Source of the DNA: Nocardioides sp. T2.26MG-1
GTDB lineage: Bacteria; Actinomycetota; Actinomycetes; Propionibacteriales; Nocardioidaceae
Assembly (NCBI RefSeq): GCF_950101795.1
Contig: NZ_CATNLZ010000012.1
Location: forward strand, 372,001 to 436,000
Direction of reading: 5' to 3'
Length of the DNA stretch: 64,000 bases
Shown: positions 37,094 through 47,975 of the stretch, in pieces
Layout of the letters: the number at the start of each line of letters is the position of its first letter
Numbering within the stretch: the stretch's first letter is position 1
Program-made: the position numbers and the translations under genes
Notes under the pieces: model-generated
Seen by the model: the letters and a program-made list of their open reading frames with translations, nothing else
Database searches by the model: none
What the model was told of the DNA's origin: nothing

Positions 37094-37843
37094 ATGAACG
37101 AGGCGATGGACCGGGCGCGGACCGGCGCGAACGACGCCGTCCGCGCGGGCCTCGACCACCTGCACGAGCTGCACGACAAGGTCGCCGACCTCAAGCCCAA
37201 GCTGCGCGGCTGGCTGCACCTCGGCGTGGCACCGCTGACGCTGGCGGCGGGCATCGTGCTGGTCGCGCTCTCGCCGACCACCTCGACCCGGATCGGCTCG
37301 GCGGTGTTCACCGGCTCGGCGCTCGTGCTGTTCTCGGTGTCGGCGATCTACCACACCGGCACCTGGTCACCGCGGACCTGGGCGTTCCTGCGGCGATTCG
37401 ACCACTCCAACATCTTCCTGCTGATCGCGGGCTCCTACACGCCGTTCAGCCTGATCCTGCTCGAGGGCACCCAGCGGGCGGTGCTGCTCACCACGATCTG
37501 GAGCTGCGCCATCCTCGGCGTGCTCTTCCGCGTGTTCTGGACCGACGCGCCGCGCTGGCTCTACGTCCCGATCTACATCGCGATGGGCTGGGCCGCGGTG
37601 TTCTTCATGCCGTCGTTCCTGCACGGCGCCGAGGAGCTCGGCATGGGGGTCGGGGTCGCGATCTTCGTGATGCTGCTCGTCGGCGGCGCGCTCTACACCC
37701 TCGGCGGCGTCGTCTACGGCTTCAAGCGGCCCGACCCGTGGCCGCGGTGGTTCGGCTTCCACGAGGTGTTCCACACGTTCACCATCCTGGCGTTCGTCTC
37801 GCACTACGTCGGCGTCTCGCTGGCGACGTACTCCCTGCGCTGA
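37094..37843 (+). CDS. Hemolysin III family (PAQR) membrane protein
   Basis: A 249-residue protein with seven predicted membrane segments and a soluble N-terminal helix. It has the conserved His and Asp residues of the PAQR/HlyIII fold: FSVSAIYHTGTW, RRFDHSNIFLLIAGSYTPFS, LGGVVYGFKRPDPWPRWFG, and GFHEVFHTFTILAFVSHYVG. Such proteins coordinate zinc in the membrane; the name hemolysin is historical. It is divergent from uppS, a conserved arrangement, and convergent with the MFS gene. Confidence 0.93.
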   Translation: MNEAMDRARTGANDAVRAGLDHLHELHDKVADLKPKLRGWLHLGVAPLTLAAGIVLVALSPTTSTRIGSAVFTGSALVLFSVSAIYHTGTWSPRTWAFLRRFDHSNIFLLIAGSYTPFSLILLEGTQRAVLLTTIWSCAILGVLFRVFWTDAPRWLYVPIYIAMGWAAVFFMPSFLHGAEELGMGVGVAIFVMLLVGGALYTLGGVVYGFKRPDPWPRWFGFHEVFHTFTILAFVSHYVGVSLATYSLR

Positions 37844-37858
37844 ACCCTCGCGACCGAG

Positions 37859-39112
37859 TCAGGCCATCAGCGCGACCGGCTGCGTACGCCGGGTCGCGGC
37901 CCGCCCGGCCAGCGCGCCCACCCCCGTGCCCGCGGCCGCGAACACCGCGGCGAGCAGCACCCACCCGGGCATCCCGTGGTCGACGGCGGTGGCGGTGACG
38001 ACCAGCGGGGCGAGCATGTTCGCCAGCGCGTAGCCGGTCTGCGACAGACCCTGGTAGGCGCCCGCGCTGCGCGGGTCGGCCAGCTCGAACGCCAGGCCCC
38101 ACCCGCCGGCCTCGCACCAGATCTCGGCGGCCGTGCCGAGCAGCTCCGCGGCCACCAGCACGACGACCGCGGCGACCGCGCCGCCGCTGCCGGCGGACCC
38201 GTAGAGCAGGCAGGCGGCCGCGAGCAGCAGGCTGCCCCGCCGCACGGTGCGGCCCGCGTGCCCGATCTCGTGGGTGCCGCGCGAGGCGCGCACCTGGAAG
38301 AGCGCGACGAGCACGGTGTTGACCACCAGCAGCACCGAGATCACCACCGTCGGCGCCTCGGTCCGGGTGGCGATCCACAGCGGCACCCCGACGCTCTGCA
38401 TGCCGAACTGCATGGCGATCACCGAGTTCAGCGCGACCGAGGTCAGGTAGGTGCGGTCGCGCAGCGGCGACGGGCCACGCACGGGGTCGCCGCCCTCGTC
38501 GAGCGTGCGGGCGAGGGCCTCGACCAACCCGGGCGCCCGGGCGCGCAGCCCGGCGAGCGGGATGGTCGCGAGCGCCGTCAGCACCGCGACCAGCACCATC
38601 GTCGCCCGGTAGGCCTCGGCGGTGCCGACGACCAGGGCGGCCGCGGCGAGGCAGGTGCCGAGCCCGATGAAGACGTTGGTGACCACGCGCAGCCGGGCCC
38701 GGACCGCGACCCGCTCCGGCCCGGTGAACCACCGCGCCTGGAGCGTGGCCTTGGCGGTGCCCTGGAGGCTGCGCCCGCCGACCGCCACGCAGGCGATCAG
38801 CGTGAACGTGACCGCCGTACCGGCCCAGACGTAGGCGAGCAGCGCCGCGCCCTGCACGGCGTTGGCGACCAGCTGGAGCCGGTCCGCGCCGACCCGGTCG
38901 GCGAGCTGCCCGCCGGCGAACGACGCCGCGACGCCGACCGCGCCGGCGATCGTCAGGCCGAGGCCGACCGTGGGCGCGGACAGCCCGATCACCCGGGTGA
39001 AGTAGAGCGCGCTCACGCTGTAGAAGAGGCCGGTGGAGGCCGCCGCGGTGACGGTCGAGAGGGTGAGCGCCCGCTCGACGGGCTCGGTGGGCAGCAGGAC
39101 GGGTCGCGGCAC
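37859..39112 (-). CDS. MFS transporter
   Basis: A 417-residue major facilitator with 12 hydrophobic segments. It starts LTLSTVTAAASTGLFYSVSA then VGLGLTIAGAVGVAASFAGG-QLADRVGADR, the loop 2-3 signature region (G-x-LADR-x-G). Later segments include TVVISVLLVVNTVLVALFQV and GAYQGLSQTGYALANMLAPL. It resembles multidrug-efflux types; substrate unknown. The GTG at 39112 is the start. It is divergent from the ArsR-like regulator, 56 bp away, which may control it. Confidence 0.87.
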   Translation of the reverse strand: MPRPVLLPTEPVERALTLSTVTAAASTGLFYSVSALYFTRVIGLSAPTVGLGLTIAGAVGVAASFAGGQLADRVGADRLQLVANAVQGAALLAYVWAGTAVTFTLIACVAVGGRSLQGTAKATLQARWFTGPERVAVRARLRVVTNVFIGLGTCLAAAALVVGTAEAYRATMVLVAVLTALATIPLAGLRARAPGLVEALARTLDEGGDPVRGPSPLRDRTYLTSVALNSVIAMQFGMQSVGVPLWIATRTEAPTVVISVLLVVNTVLVALFQVRASRGTHEIGHAGRTVRRGSLLLAAACLLYGSAGSGGAVAAVVVLVAAELLGTAAEIWCEAGGWGLAFELADPRSAGAYQGLSQTGYALANMLAPLVVTATAVDHGMPGWVLLAAVFAAAGTGVGALAGRAATRRTQPVALMA

Positions 39113-39168
39113 GCGGACATTTCTGACACGGGTCGCGACCGCCCACCATCGATATAGCGTTGTGCTTC

Positions 39169-40170
39169 ATGTTCAGGATCGAGTACGAGCTGGCCGGCGC
39201 CGACCTCGGCGAGGTCCGGTTCGCGCTCTCGCCGATGAACGAGCTGACTCTGTCGCTGCGCACCTGGCGCCAGCCCGGGCGCTACCCGCTGCAGCTGCGG
39301 TGGCTGCAGCTGACCGAGGACGCCCGCGCGAGGCTCGACCGGGAGATGCTGCTCGCGCTGACCAACGACGACCTGTGGAGCCCGGACTTCCTGACGCCGC
39401 GCCCGTGGTCGCCGCTGACCCGGTTCGACGACGAGCTCGCCGCGCTGGCGCGGACCCCGCCCGAGGTGGTCGGCTCCGACATCGCCGAGGTGCACCCCGA
39501 CCGGACGACCCGGCCCGCGGCGCTGCGCGGTCGCCCGGACCGGGTGCTGGCGCGGATCGTCGACGCGATGGCGGCGTACTGGCACGCCTGCCTCGAGCCG
39601 TGGTGGCCGCGGATGCGCGCGGTGCTCGAGGCCGACATCGTGCACCGCGGCCGCACGATCGCCCGTGAGGGGCTGGCCGCGATGTTCGCCGACCTCTCCC
39701 CGCGGATCCGGCTGGTCGACGACGTCCTGGTCGTGGAGATGACCTCGAAGGTCGGCTACCGCCGCTCGACCGCGGGCGAGGGGCTGACGCTGGCGCCGTC
39801 GTTCTTCACCCGCAACGTCACGGCCCCGATCTCGGCGGACGAGCCGCCGCTGATCATGTACGGCGCCCGCGGCGCCGGCTCGCTCTGGGAGAGCGACCGG
39901 CCGGCCACCCCGGACGCGCTGGCCGGGATCCTCGGCGCGGTCCGCACCCGGCTGCTGGTGCTGCTCGAGGCGCCGGCGTCGTCGACCGAGCTCGCGGTCC
40001 GGCTCGGGGTGACGCCGCCGGCGGTCAACCAGCACCTGCGTGCGCTGCGCGCCGCCGGGCTGCTGACCTCGGCGCGGCACGGCCGCTCGGTGCTGTACCT
40101 CCGGTCCGAGCTCGGCGACCAGCTGGTGGCGGCCACTACAGGTCTCAGCCGCGACCGTGCAGGGTCCTGA
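39169..40170 (+). CDS. ArsR/winged-helix transcriptional regulator (DUF5937-like)
   Basis: A 333-residue regulator. Residues 1-240 are a large N-terminal domain of the DUF5937 type (FRIEYELAGADLGEVRFALS, ADIVHRGRTIAREGLAAMFA, SFFTRNVTAPISADEPPLIM). The C-terminal winged HTH covers about 255-325: GAVRTRLLVLLEAPASSTEL, AVRLGVTPPAVNQHLRALRA, AGLLTSARHGRSVLYL. The ATG at 39169 lies about 10 bp after a TATAGC -10 element, so the mRNA may be leaderless. It shares a 56-bp region with the divergent MFS gene. Its last 26 bp overlap the convergent aldehyde dehydrogenase. Confidence 0.88.
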   Translation: MFRIEYELAGADLGEVRFALSPMNELTLSLRTWRQPGRYPLQLRWLQLTEDARARLDREMLLALTNDDLWSPDFLTPRPWSPLTRFDDELAALARTPPEVVGSDIAEVHPDRTTRPAALRGRPDRVLARIVDAMAAYWHACLEPWWPRMRAVLEADIVHRGRTIAREGLAAMFADLSPRIRLVDDVLVVEMTSKVGYRRSTAGEGLTLAPSFFTRNVTAPISADEPPLIMYGARGAGSLWESDRPATPDALAGILGAVRTRLLVLLEAPASSTELAVRLGVTPPAVNQHLRALRAAGLLTSARHGRSVLYLRSELGDQLVAATTGLSRDRAGS

Positions 40171-41653
40171 CGATCGCGGCGAGCCGCCGGTCGGCCTGCT
40201 CGGTGCGGTCGAACGTCGTCAGCGCGAGCGCCGGCTTGAACCGCTGCCGCGCGATCGCCTTGGCGTAGGTGAACTCCTTGAGCCCCTCGGCCCCGTGGAT
40301 GCGGCCGAAGCCGGAGCCACCGACGCCGCCGAACGGCAGGCTCGGGATCGCGGCGAACGAGATCACCGCGTTGATCGCGGTCATCCCCGAGCGGATCCGC
40401 TCGGCGATCGCCATCCCGTTGTCCTTGCTGAACACCGTGGCGCCCAGGCCGTACGACGTGCCGTTGGCCAGCGCGACCGCCTCGTCCATGTCGCGCACCT
40501 TGGCGATGGTCACGGTCGGGCCGAACGTCTCCTCCTGCACCGCCGCGGAGTCCTCCGGCACGTCGACCAGGATCGTGGGCTGCACGAAGCGCTCCCCCAC
40601 CGCGTCGGCGCCCCCGACCAGCGCGCGACCGCCCCGCGCGAGCGCGTCGTCGATGTGCCGGCGGATCACGCCGAGCTGGCTCGGCATCGTGATCGGGCCG
40701 ATCTTCGCGCCCTCGCCGCCGTGCGCGCTCAGGCCACGGGCCTTGTCGGTGATCGCGGCGACGAACTCGTCGTACACCCGCTCGTGCACGTAGACCCGCT
40801 CGACGCCGGTGCAGGTCTGGCCCGCGTTGCTGCACGCGCCCCACAGGGCGGCGTCGGCGGCCGCCTCGACGTCGGCGTCCGCGTCGACGATCAGCGGGTC
40901 CTTGCCGCCGGCCTCGATCACCACCGGGGTCAGCGTCTCGGCGCAGGTGGCCATCACCCGCTTGCCGGTGGCGGCCGAGCCGGTGAACGCGACCTTGTCG
41001 ACGCCCGCGCGGCACAGCGCCGCGCCGGTCTCGCCCCGGCCCGTGACGACCTGGAACACCGGCCGGCCGACGCACTCGCCGAACGTGCGGGCCAGCCACT
41101 CGCCGATCGCGGGCGTGTGCTCGCTGGGCTTGAACACCACGGCGTTGCCGGCGGCGAGCGCGTAGGCGATCGAGCCCATCGGGGTGAACACGGGGTAGTT
41201 CCACGGACCGATCACGCCGACCACGCCGAGTGGGCGGAACTCCAGGGTCGCGGCCTGGTTGACCATGAGCATGCCCGGCGAGACGCGGTGCCGGCCGAGC
41301 ACCTTGCCGGCATGGCCGGCGGCCCACGCGATGTGGTCGACCGCCAGCGTCGCCTCGAGCATCGCGTCCGAGTGGGGCTTGCCCATCTCGCGGCGCATCA
41401 GGTCGGCGAGCTCCGGGAGCCGGCGGACCATCGCCGACTTCCAGGTGTTCAGGTAGACCTTGCGCTCCTTGAACGTCAGCCCCGACCACCACTCGGCGGC
41501 CTTGCGGGCGCGGGCGACCGCCTCTCGGACCTCCTCCTCGCCGTGCACGGGGAAGACGCCGACGACCTCGCCGGTCGCGGGGTCCAGCGACTCGAACGTC
41601 GCGGCCGGCCCGCGCTCGGGGCTGGACTGCGGGCGGGCGGAGGCCTGGGTCAT
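40145..41653 (-). CDS. gabD2: Aldehyde dehydrogenase (succinate-semialdehyde dehydrogenase-like)
   Basis: A 502-residue NAD(P)-dependent ALDH. Motifs: GVIGPWNYPVFTPMGSIAYA, FKPSEHTPAIGEWLARTF, VAFTGSAATGKRVMATCAET (nucleotide binding), VVIEAGGKDPLIVDADADVE (general base Glu) and NAGQTCTGVERVYVHERVYD (catalytic Cys). The C-terminal part has ETFGPTVTIAKVRDMDEAVA and LPFGGVGGSGFGRIHGAEGL. The sequence resembles mycobacterial GabD2 (Rv1731), the basis for the symbol, but other semialdehydes are possible. A palindromic operator at 41691-41721 lies upstream. Confidence 0.87.
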   Translation of the reverse strand: MTQASARPQSSPERGPAATFESLDPATGEVVGVFPVHGEEEVREAVARARKAAEWWSGLTFKERKVYLNTWKSAMVRRLPELADLMRREMGKPHSDAMLEATLAVDHIAWAAGHAGKVLGRHRVSPGMLMVNQAATLEFRPLGVVGVIGPWNYPVFTPMGSIAYALAAGNAVVFKPSEHTPAIGEWLARTFGECVGRPVFQVVTGRGETGAALCRAGVDKVAFTGSAATGKRVMATCAETLTPVVIEAGGKDPLIVDADADVEAAADAALWGACSNAGQTCTGVERVYVHERVYDEFVAAITDKARGLSAHGGEGAKIGPITMPSQLGVIRRHIDDALARGGRALVGGADAVGERFVQPTILVDVPEDSAAVQEETFGPTVTIAKVRDMDEAVALANGTSYGLGATVFSKDNGMAIAERIRSGMTAINAVISFAAIPSLPFGGVGGSGFGRIHGAEGLKEFTYAKAIARQRFKPALALTTFDRTEQADRRLAAIVRTLHGRG

Positions 41654-41690
41654 CGCGTGCTCCTGGGGAACCCGTCAGGGTGGACTCTTC

Positions 41691-41721
41691 ACCGTGACTC
41701 TCACAGTGACACTGTCACGGT
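41691..41721. promoter_or_regulatory. Nested palindrome upstream of the aldehyde dehydrogenase
   Basis: ACCGTGAC (41691-41698) pairs with GTCACGGT (41714-41721), and ACAGTG-A-CACTGT (41703-41715) is a second palindrome inside. The centre lies about 50 bp from the ALDH start codon. The pattern suits a TetR-type repressor; no such gene is adjacent. Confidence 0.6.
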
Positions 41722-41734
41722 ACCTGCCCGGCGG

Positions 41735-43708
<1,974 letters not shown>

Positions 43709-43833
43709 TCCTGTGACTCCTGACGAGTGGCACGTGTATCATTTCGGGGCCAGTGATACGCGAGAGTGATACACGAAACGGATTCTCGGGAGCCTGACGC
43801 GCCTCCCACCGGTCCACCTTAGGAGGGACGCCG

Positions 43834-45240
43834 GTGGCCACTCGGAAGAAGCCAACCCTGCTCGCGCAGGGCAAGCCGCGCAAACTGGGCGGCAGCGCGC
43901 GGCCGTGGCGGGTGCGGCTCTACGCCCCGGAGCCCGGCGGCACGAAGTACCAGGTGATGTTCCGGGCGCCCGCCGGCGACGGCGAGCCATGGAAGCGCGT
44001 ACTACGGCGCGCGAGCTCCGAGGCAGAGGCCCGCAAGATCTTCGAGCAGGCCGAGGCCGCACTCGACACCGAGAAGGAGACGCCGGTCGGCGCCGATGTC
44101 CGCGCGTCACGGACGATCTGGATGCTCGGCGAGGAGTATCTCAGGGACAGCATCGAGCGCGGCAAGCAGCCGCGGACGATGGAGCAGCGGATCTCCCGGC
44201 TCAACGCCCACATCCTGCCGACCATCGGCGACGTGCCGGTGACGAAATGGCGCCTCGAGCACAGTCGCAAGGTGATGGAGAAGGGCGGCAAGACGCTCTT
44301 CTCCCAGCGGGGCCGCGAGGACCTGCGCGGCCAGCTCGCCGCGATGCGCAAGCTCGCCTGGCGGCTGGGTTGGCTCGACCGGTCGATCGACCCGTTGGAC
44401 GGGCTCGAGATCGGCAGGGCCAACGTGCTGCACGGGGCGACAGCGCAGTACGTCGACCCGCAGCTTCGCCCCGAGACCCGTCAGGTGCACGCGATGGCCG
44501 CTGCCGCCGACAAGTTGTGCGGCCCCGACGGCACCGACCCGCTGATGACCCGACTGCCGCTGTTCGGCGCAAAGATCCGTGTGGCCGGATTCGGCGGCCT
44601 CCGCCTCGGCGAGCAGAACGCCCTCCGCGCGATCGACGTCTTCTTCGACCACGGCTATGTCCACGTCAACGGCTCCTGGATCACCCCGCGCGGCCAGGCC
44701 GGCTTCCGCGGCCCGGTGAAGAACCACACGCTCCACGAGGTGCCGCTGCCCAAGTCGCTCATGCATGACGAGCTGCTCCCCCGCGTCAAGGAGCTGCTCG
44801 CGTTGCCCGCGAAGGCATCGCTCCAGCAGGTCATCAACGCCCAGGAGGAGGAGCGCCAGCGCCGCGCAACGCTGGCACGGCGCGAGAAGGACCGGAACCT
44901 CGCCTGGTGGAACTACCCGCTCCCACCCGAGGAGGAGTTGTGGCTCTTCATCGACACCGTCACCGGTCTGCCCGTGAAGCCGGAGATGCACAACGAGCGC
45001 TGGCATCGCGTCCGCAAGTGGGTCGAGGAGAACGACCCTGACAATGCCTGGCCGAAAGCGATCGTCTACCGCAACCTCCGCCACCACGCCGCGACGAAGT
45101 GGTTCCACGAGGAGCTAGGCGAGTCCTGGGAGGTTGTCGCTCAGTACCTCGGCGACAAGCTCACCACGGTCCTCAACCATTACGTCCGCGCCGGCGAGGA
45201 CGCCCTCCGCGACTCCGTGAGCAAATTGGCTGCCCGGTGA
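43834..45240 (+). CDS. int: Tyrosine recombinase/integrase
   Basis: A 468-residue phage-type integrase. The N-terminal part (about 95-180) has the SAM-like core-binding domain: GEEYLRDSIERGKQPRTMEQ, RISRLNAHILPTIGDVPVTK. The catalytic domain has the first Arg in FGGLRLGEQNALRAI (about residue 257), box II YRNLRHHAATKWFHEELG (Arg 417, His 418/419), and the nucleophile Tyr 450 in TTVLNHYVRAGED. An insertion of about 60 residues (320-380) with QEEERQRRATLARREKDRN lies between the boxes. The GTG at 43834 follows TAGGAGGG. It probably recombined the element into the yyaL 5' region. Confidence 0.92.
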   Translation: MATRKKPTLLAQGKPRKLGGSARPWRVRLYAPEPGGTKYQVMFRAPAGDGEPWKRVLRRASSEAEARKIFEQAEAALDTEKETPVGADVRASRTIWMLGEEYLRDSIERGKQPRTMEQRISRLNAHILPTIGDVPVTKWRLEHSRKVMEKGGKTLFSQRGREDLRGQLAAMRKLAWRLGWLDRSIDPLDGLEIGRANVLHGATAQYVDPQLRPETRQVHAMAAAADKLCGPDGTDPLMTRLPLFGAKIRVAGFGGLRLGEQNALRAIDVFFDHGYVHVNGSWITPRGQAGFRGPVKNHTLHEVPLPKSLMHDELLPRVKELLALPAKASLQQVINAQEEERQRRATLARREKDRNLAWWNYPLPPEEELWLFIDTVTGLPVKPEMHNERWHRVRKWVEENDPDNAWPKAIVYRNLRHHAATKWFHEELGESWEVVAQYLGDKLTTVLNHYVRAGEDALRDSVSKLAAR

Positions 45241-45312
45241 TGTGTCGGCGGCGCGTGAAAGTCTGCTCGGCTGCTCCGGAAACACCGGGACGGCAGAGAG
45301 GAGAGTCCAGCA

Positions 45313-46809
45313 ATGTCGCAACCATCAGCCGGGTCCGTCAGTAAGGTTTCGTCAGTGATCACGGGTGAGTTCAAGAGCAAGATCGACCGCGTCTGGGACG
45401 CCTTCTGGTCGGGCGGCATCAGCAACCCGCTCGAGGTCATCGAGCAGATCACCTACCTGTTGTTCATCCGGCGCCTCGACGATATCCAGACCCTCGCCGA
45501 GAGGAAGGCGCGCATCACCAAGTCCGAGGTCGAGGGCCCGGTGTTCCTGCCCGGCCAGGCGCACCTGCGGTGGGGTCAGTTCAAGAACGCGAGCCCCGAG
45601 GTGATGCACAAGACTGTCACCGACGAGGTCTTCCCGTTCCTGCGCTCACTGGGTGATGGCACCACCTACAGCGAACACATGAAGGACGCCCGCTTCACGA
45701 TCCCCACCCCGGCTCTGTTGTCCAAGGTCGTCGACATGCTCGACGAGATCCCGATGGCGGACCGTGACACCAACGGCGATCTGTACGAGTACATGTTGTC
45801 CAAGATCGCCTCGGCTGGCACGAACGGCCAGTTCCGCACGCCGCGTCACATCATCGAACTCATGGTCAAGATGACCGCTCCTCAGCCGTCGGACGAGATC
45901 TGCGATCCGGCCTGTGGCACCGCCGGCTTCCTCGTCGCCGCGAGCGAGTACGTCCGCGACACCCACGTCGAGGCGCTGTTGGACTCCGCGCAGCGCAAGC
46001 ACTTCCACGCCTCGATGTTCCACGGCTACGACTTCGACTCCACAATGCTCCGCATCGGCAGCATGAACATGCTCCTGCACGGCATCGAGTCCCCCGACAT
46101 CCGCTACCGCGACTCCCTGTCCGAAGGCGCGGCAGGCGACGCCGACAAGTACACGCTGATCCTGGCCAATCCGCCGTTCGCCGGCTCGCTGGACTACGAG
46201 TCCACCGCCAAGGACCTCCAGCGCATCGTCAAGACCAAGAAGACCGAGCTGCTCTTCTTGGCGCTGTTCCTGAAGCTCCTCAAGCCGGGCGGCCGAGCGT
46301 CCGTCATCGTCCCCGACGGTGTGCTGTTCGGATCGAGCACCGCCCACAAGGCGCTGCGCAAGATGCTGGTCGAGGACCAGAAGCTCGACGCCGTCGTAAA
46401 GCTCCCGTCGGGTGTATTCCGCCCGTACGCCGGCGTCTCCACCGCGATCCTGTTCTTCACCAAGACGAATTCCGGCGGCACCGATGACGTCTGGTTCTAC
46501 GACGTCCGCGCCGATGGGTTCTCACTCGACGACAAGCGCAACCCTGTCGAGGCCAACGACCTCCCCGACGTCCTCTCCCGCTGGCGTGACCTCGCCAGCG
46601 AGAACGACCGAGCCCGCACCGAGCAGTCCTTCCTCGTCCCCAAGGCCGACATCGTCGCCCAGGGCTACGACCTGTCGCTGAACCGCTACAAGGAGATCGT
46701 CCACGACGAGGTGGAGCACCGTGCGCCGTTGGAGATCGTCGCCGACATCGAAGCGCTCGAGGACGAGATCGCCAAGGGCCTCGCTGAGTTGAAGGCGATG
46801 CTCTCGTGA
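45313..46809 (+). CDS. hsdM: Type I restriction-modification methyltransferase subunit M
   Basis: A 498-residue N6-adenine methyltransferase. The N-terminal helical domain (about 15-160) has ISNPLEVIEQITYLLFIRRL. The catalytic domain has motif I CDPACGTAGFLVAASEY (198-206), motif IV LILANPPFAGS (NPPF at 286-289), and TPRHIIELMVKMTAP just before. It modifies the target adenine together with HsdS. The ATG at 45313 is preceded by GGAGAG. The stop is followed by the hsdS start at a 4-bp overlap. A second, divergent hsdM lies at 49130. Confidence 0.95.
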   Translation: MSQPSAGSVSKVSSVITGEFKSKIDRVWDAFWSGGISNPLEVIEQITYLLFIRRLDDIQTLAERKARITKSEVEGPVFLPGQAHLRWGQFKNASPEVMHKTVTDEVFPFLRSLGDGTTYSEHMKDARFTIPTPALLSKVVDMLDEIPMADRDTNGDLYEYMLSKIASAGTNGQFRTPRHIIELMVKMTAPQPSDEICDPACGTAGFLVAASEYVRDTHVEALLDSAQRKHFHASMFHGYDFDSTMLRIGSMNMLLHGIESPDIRYRDSLSEGAAGDADKYTLILANPPFAGSLDYESTAKDLQRIVKTKKTELLFLALFLKLLKPGGRASVIVPDGVLFGSSTAHKALRKMLVEDQKLDAVVKLPSGVFRPYAGVSTAILFFTKTNSGGTDDVWFYDVRADGFSLDDKRNPVEANDLPDVLSRWRDLASENDRARTEQSFLVPKADIVAQGYDLSLNRYKEIVHDEVEHRAPLEIVADIEALEDEIAKGLAELKAMLS

Positions 46810-47972
46810 AGGCTGCACCACTCGGAGAGCTCACCGAGCCCGTCAAGACATGGAACCCCCGCCACGAGCCTGACAGTGAGTTTCAGTACCTCGATCTCAG
46901 TGCAGTCGACAACGCCAGCAAGTCTGTGACGACAGCGACTCCGACCGTCGGATCCGATGCGCCGAGCCGAGCCCGTCAACTTGTCGCCGCAGGCGATGTG
47001 CTCGTATCGACGGTTCGCCCGAACCTCAATGCCGTCGCAGTGGTGCCGCCTGAACTCGACGGCGCTACCGCCTCTACGGGATTCACCGTCCTGCGGCCCG
47101 TGGCCGCGCTCGACGGGCGGTTCCTCTTCCACTGGGTGCGTTCGCCCGAGTTCATCGCTGACATGGTCCGTAAGGCGACAGGTGCCAGCTACCCCGCGGT
47201 CTCGGACCGAATCGTCAAGGCCTCGAAAATTCCGGCTCCAGCCCTTCCCGAGCAAAGCCGCATCGCCGCGATCCTCGACCACGCCGACGCCCTCCGCACC
47301 AAGCGCCGCCACGTCCTCAGCTCCCTCGACTCGTTGTCCCAGTCGATCTTCCACGACATGTTCGGAGATCCCGACGACGCGACTGACACCATCTCGTTCG
47401 GGCAGGTCACCGCATTGACCGGCGGCCGCAACTTGGTGGGCGATGACTCGGCGGCCGCGAGCGACTACCGCGTCCTAAAGATCAGCGCCGTGACGACGGG
47501 GGAGTTCAAGCCCGACGAGTCCAAGCCGCTCCCGCCTGACTACGTTCCCCCGGCCAGCCACTTGGTCCGGCCGGGCGATCTCCTCATGAGCCGGGCTAAC
47601 ACAACTGAACTGGTCGGAGCCGTCGCCTATGTGAGTACGACTCCGCCAAATCTCGCATTGCCCGACAAGGTCTGGCGCTTCCAGTGGAAGGTCGCCGCCG
47701 AGCCAGTCTTCTGGCATGCGCTTCTAAGCACCCCCGCGATGCGCCAGAGGATCAGTCGACTGTCGAGTGGGACTGGCGGATCGATGAAGAACGTGTCCAA
47801 AGCAAAGCTCGAGACCATGCCTGTGCCGAAGATAGATCTGAAATGCCAGCGAGCGTTCGCAGATCGAGCCGCTCAGGTGACTCAGCGGCGAATGGACGTG
47901 AATCGAGCTCGGCTTCTCGACGACCATCTATTCGCGTCCCTCCAGTTCCGCGCCTTCCGAGGGGAACTGTGA
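46806..47972 (+). CDS. hsdS: Type I restriction-modification specificity subunit S
   Basis: A 388-residue HsdS. It has two target-recognition domains. The first covers about residues 1-155 (ARQLVAAGDVLVSTVRPNLN, KATGASYPAVSDRIVKASKI) and is followed by the conserved coiled-coil ALPEQSRIAAILDHADALRT. The second covers about 195-340 (SHLVRPGDLLMSRANTTELV, RLSSGTGGSMKNVSKAKLET) and ends with the second coil. The GTG at 46806 overlaps hsdM. The recognition sequence cannot be deduced. Confidence 0.93.
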   Translation: MKAAPLGELTEPVKTWNPRHEPDSEFQYLDLSAVDNASKSVTTATPTVGSDAPSRARQLVAAGDVLVSTVRPNLNAVAVVPPELDGATASTGFTVLRPVAALDGRFLFHWVRSPEFIADMVRKATGASYPAVSDRIVKASKIPAPALPEQSRIAAILDHADALRTKRRHVLSSLDSLSQSIFHDMFGDPDDATDTISFGQVTALTGGRNLVGDDSAAASDYRVLKISAVTTGEFKPDESKPLPPDYVPPASHLVRPGDLLMSRANTTELVGAVAYVSTTPPNLALPDKVWRFQWKVAAEPVFWHALLSTPAMRQRISRLSSGTGGSMKNVSKAKLETMPVPKIDLKCQRAFADRAAQVTQRRMDVNRARLLDDHLFASLQFRAFRGEL

Positions 47973-47975
47973 CCG

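Noticed and set aside
43709..43833. tRNA gene as integration site of the integrase element
   Set aside because: No cloverleaf, T-loop GTTCGAnnC or anticodon arm can be found in the boundary region. The yyaL codon anomaly is a better explanation.
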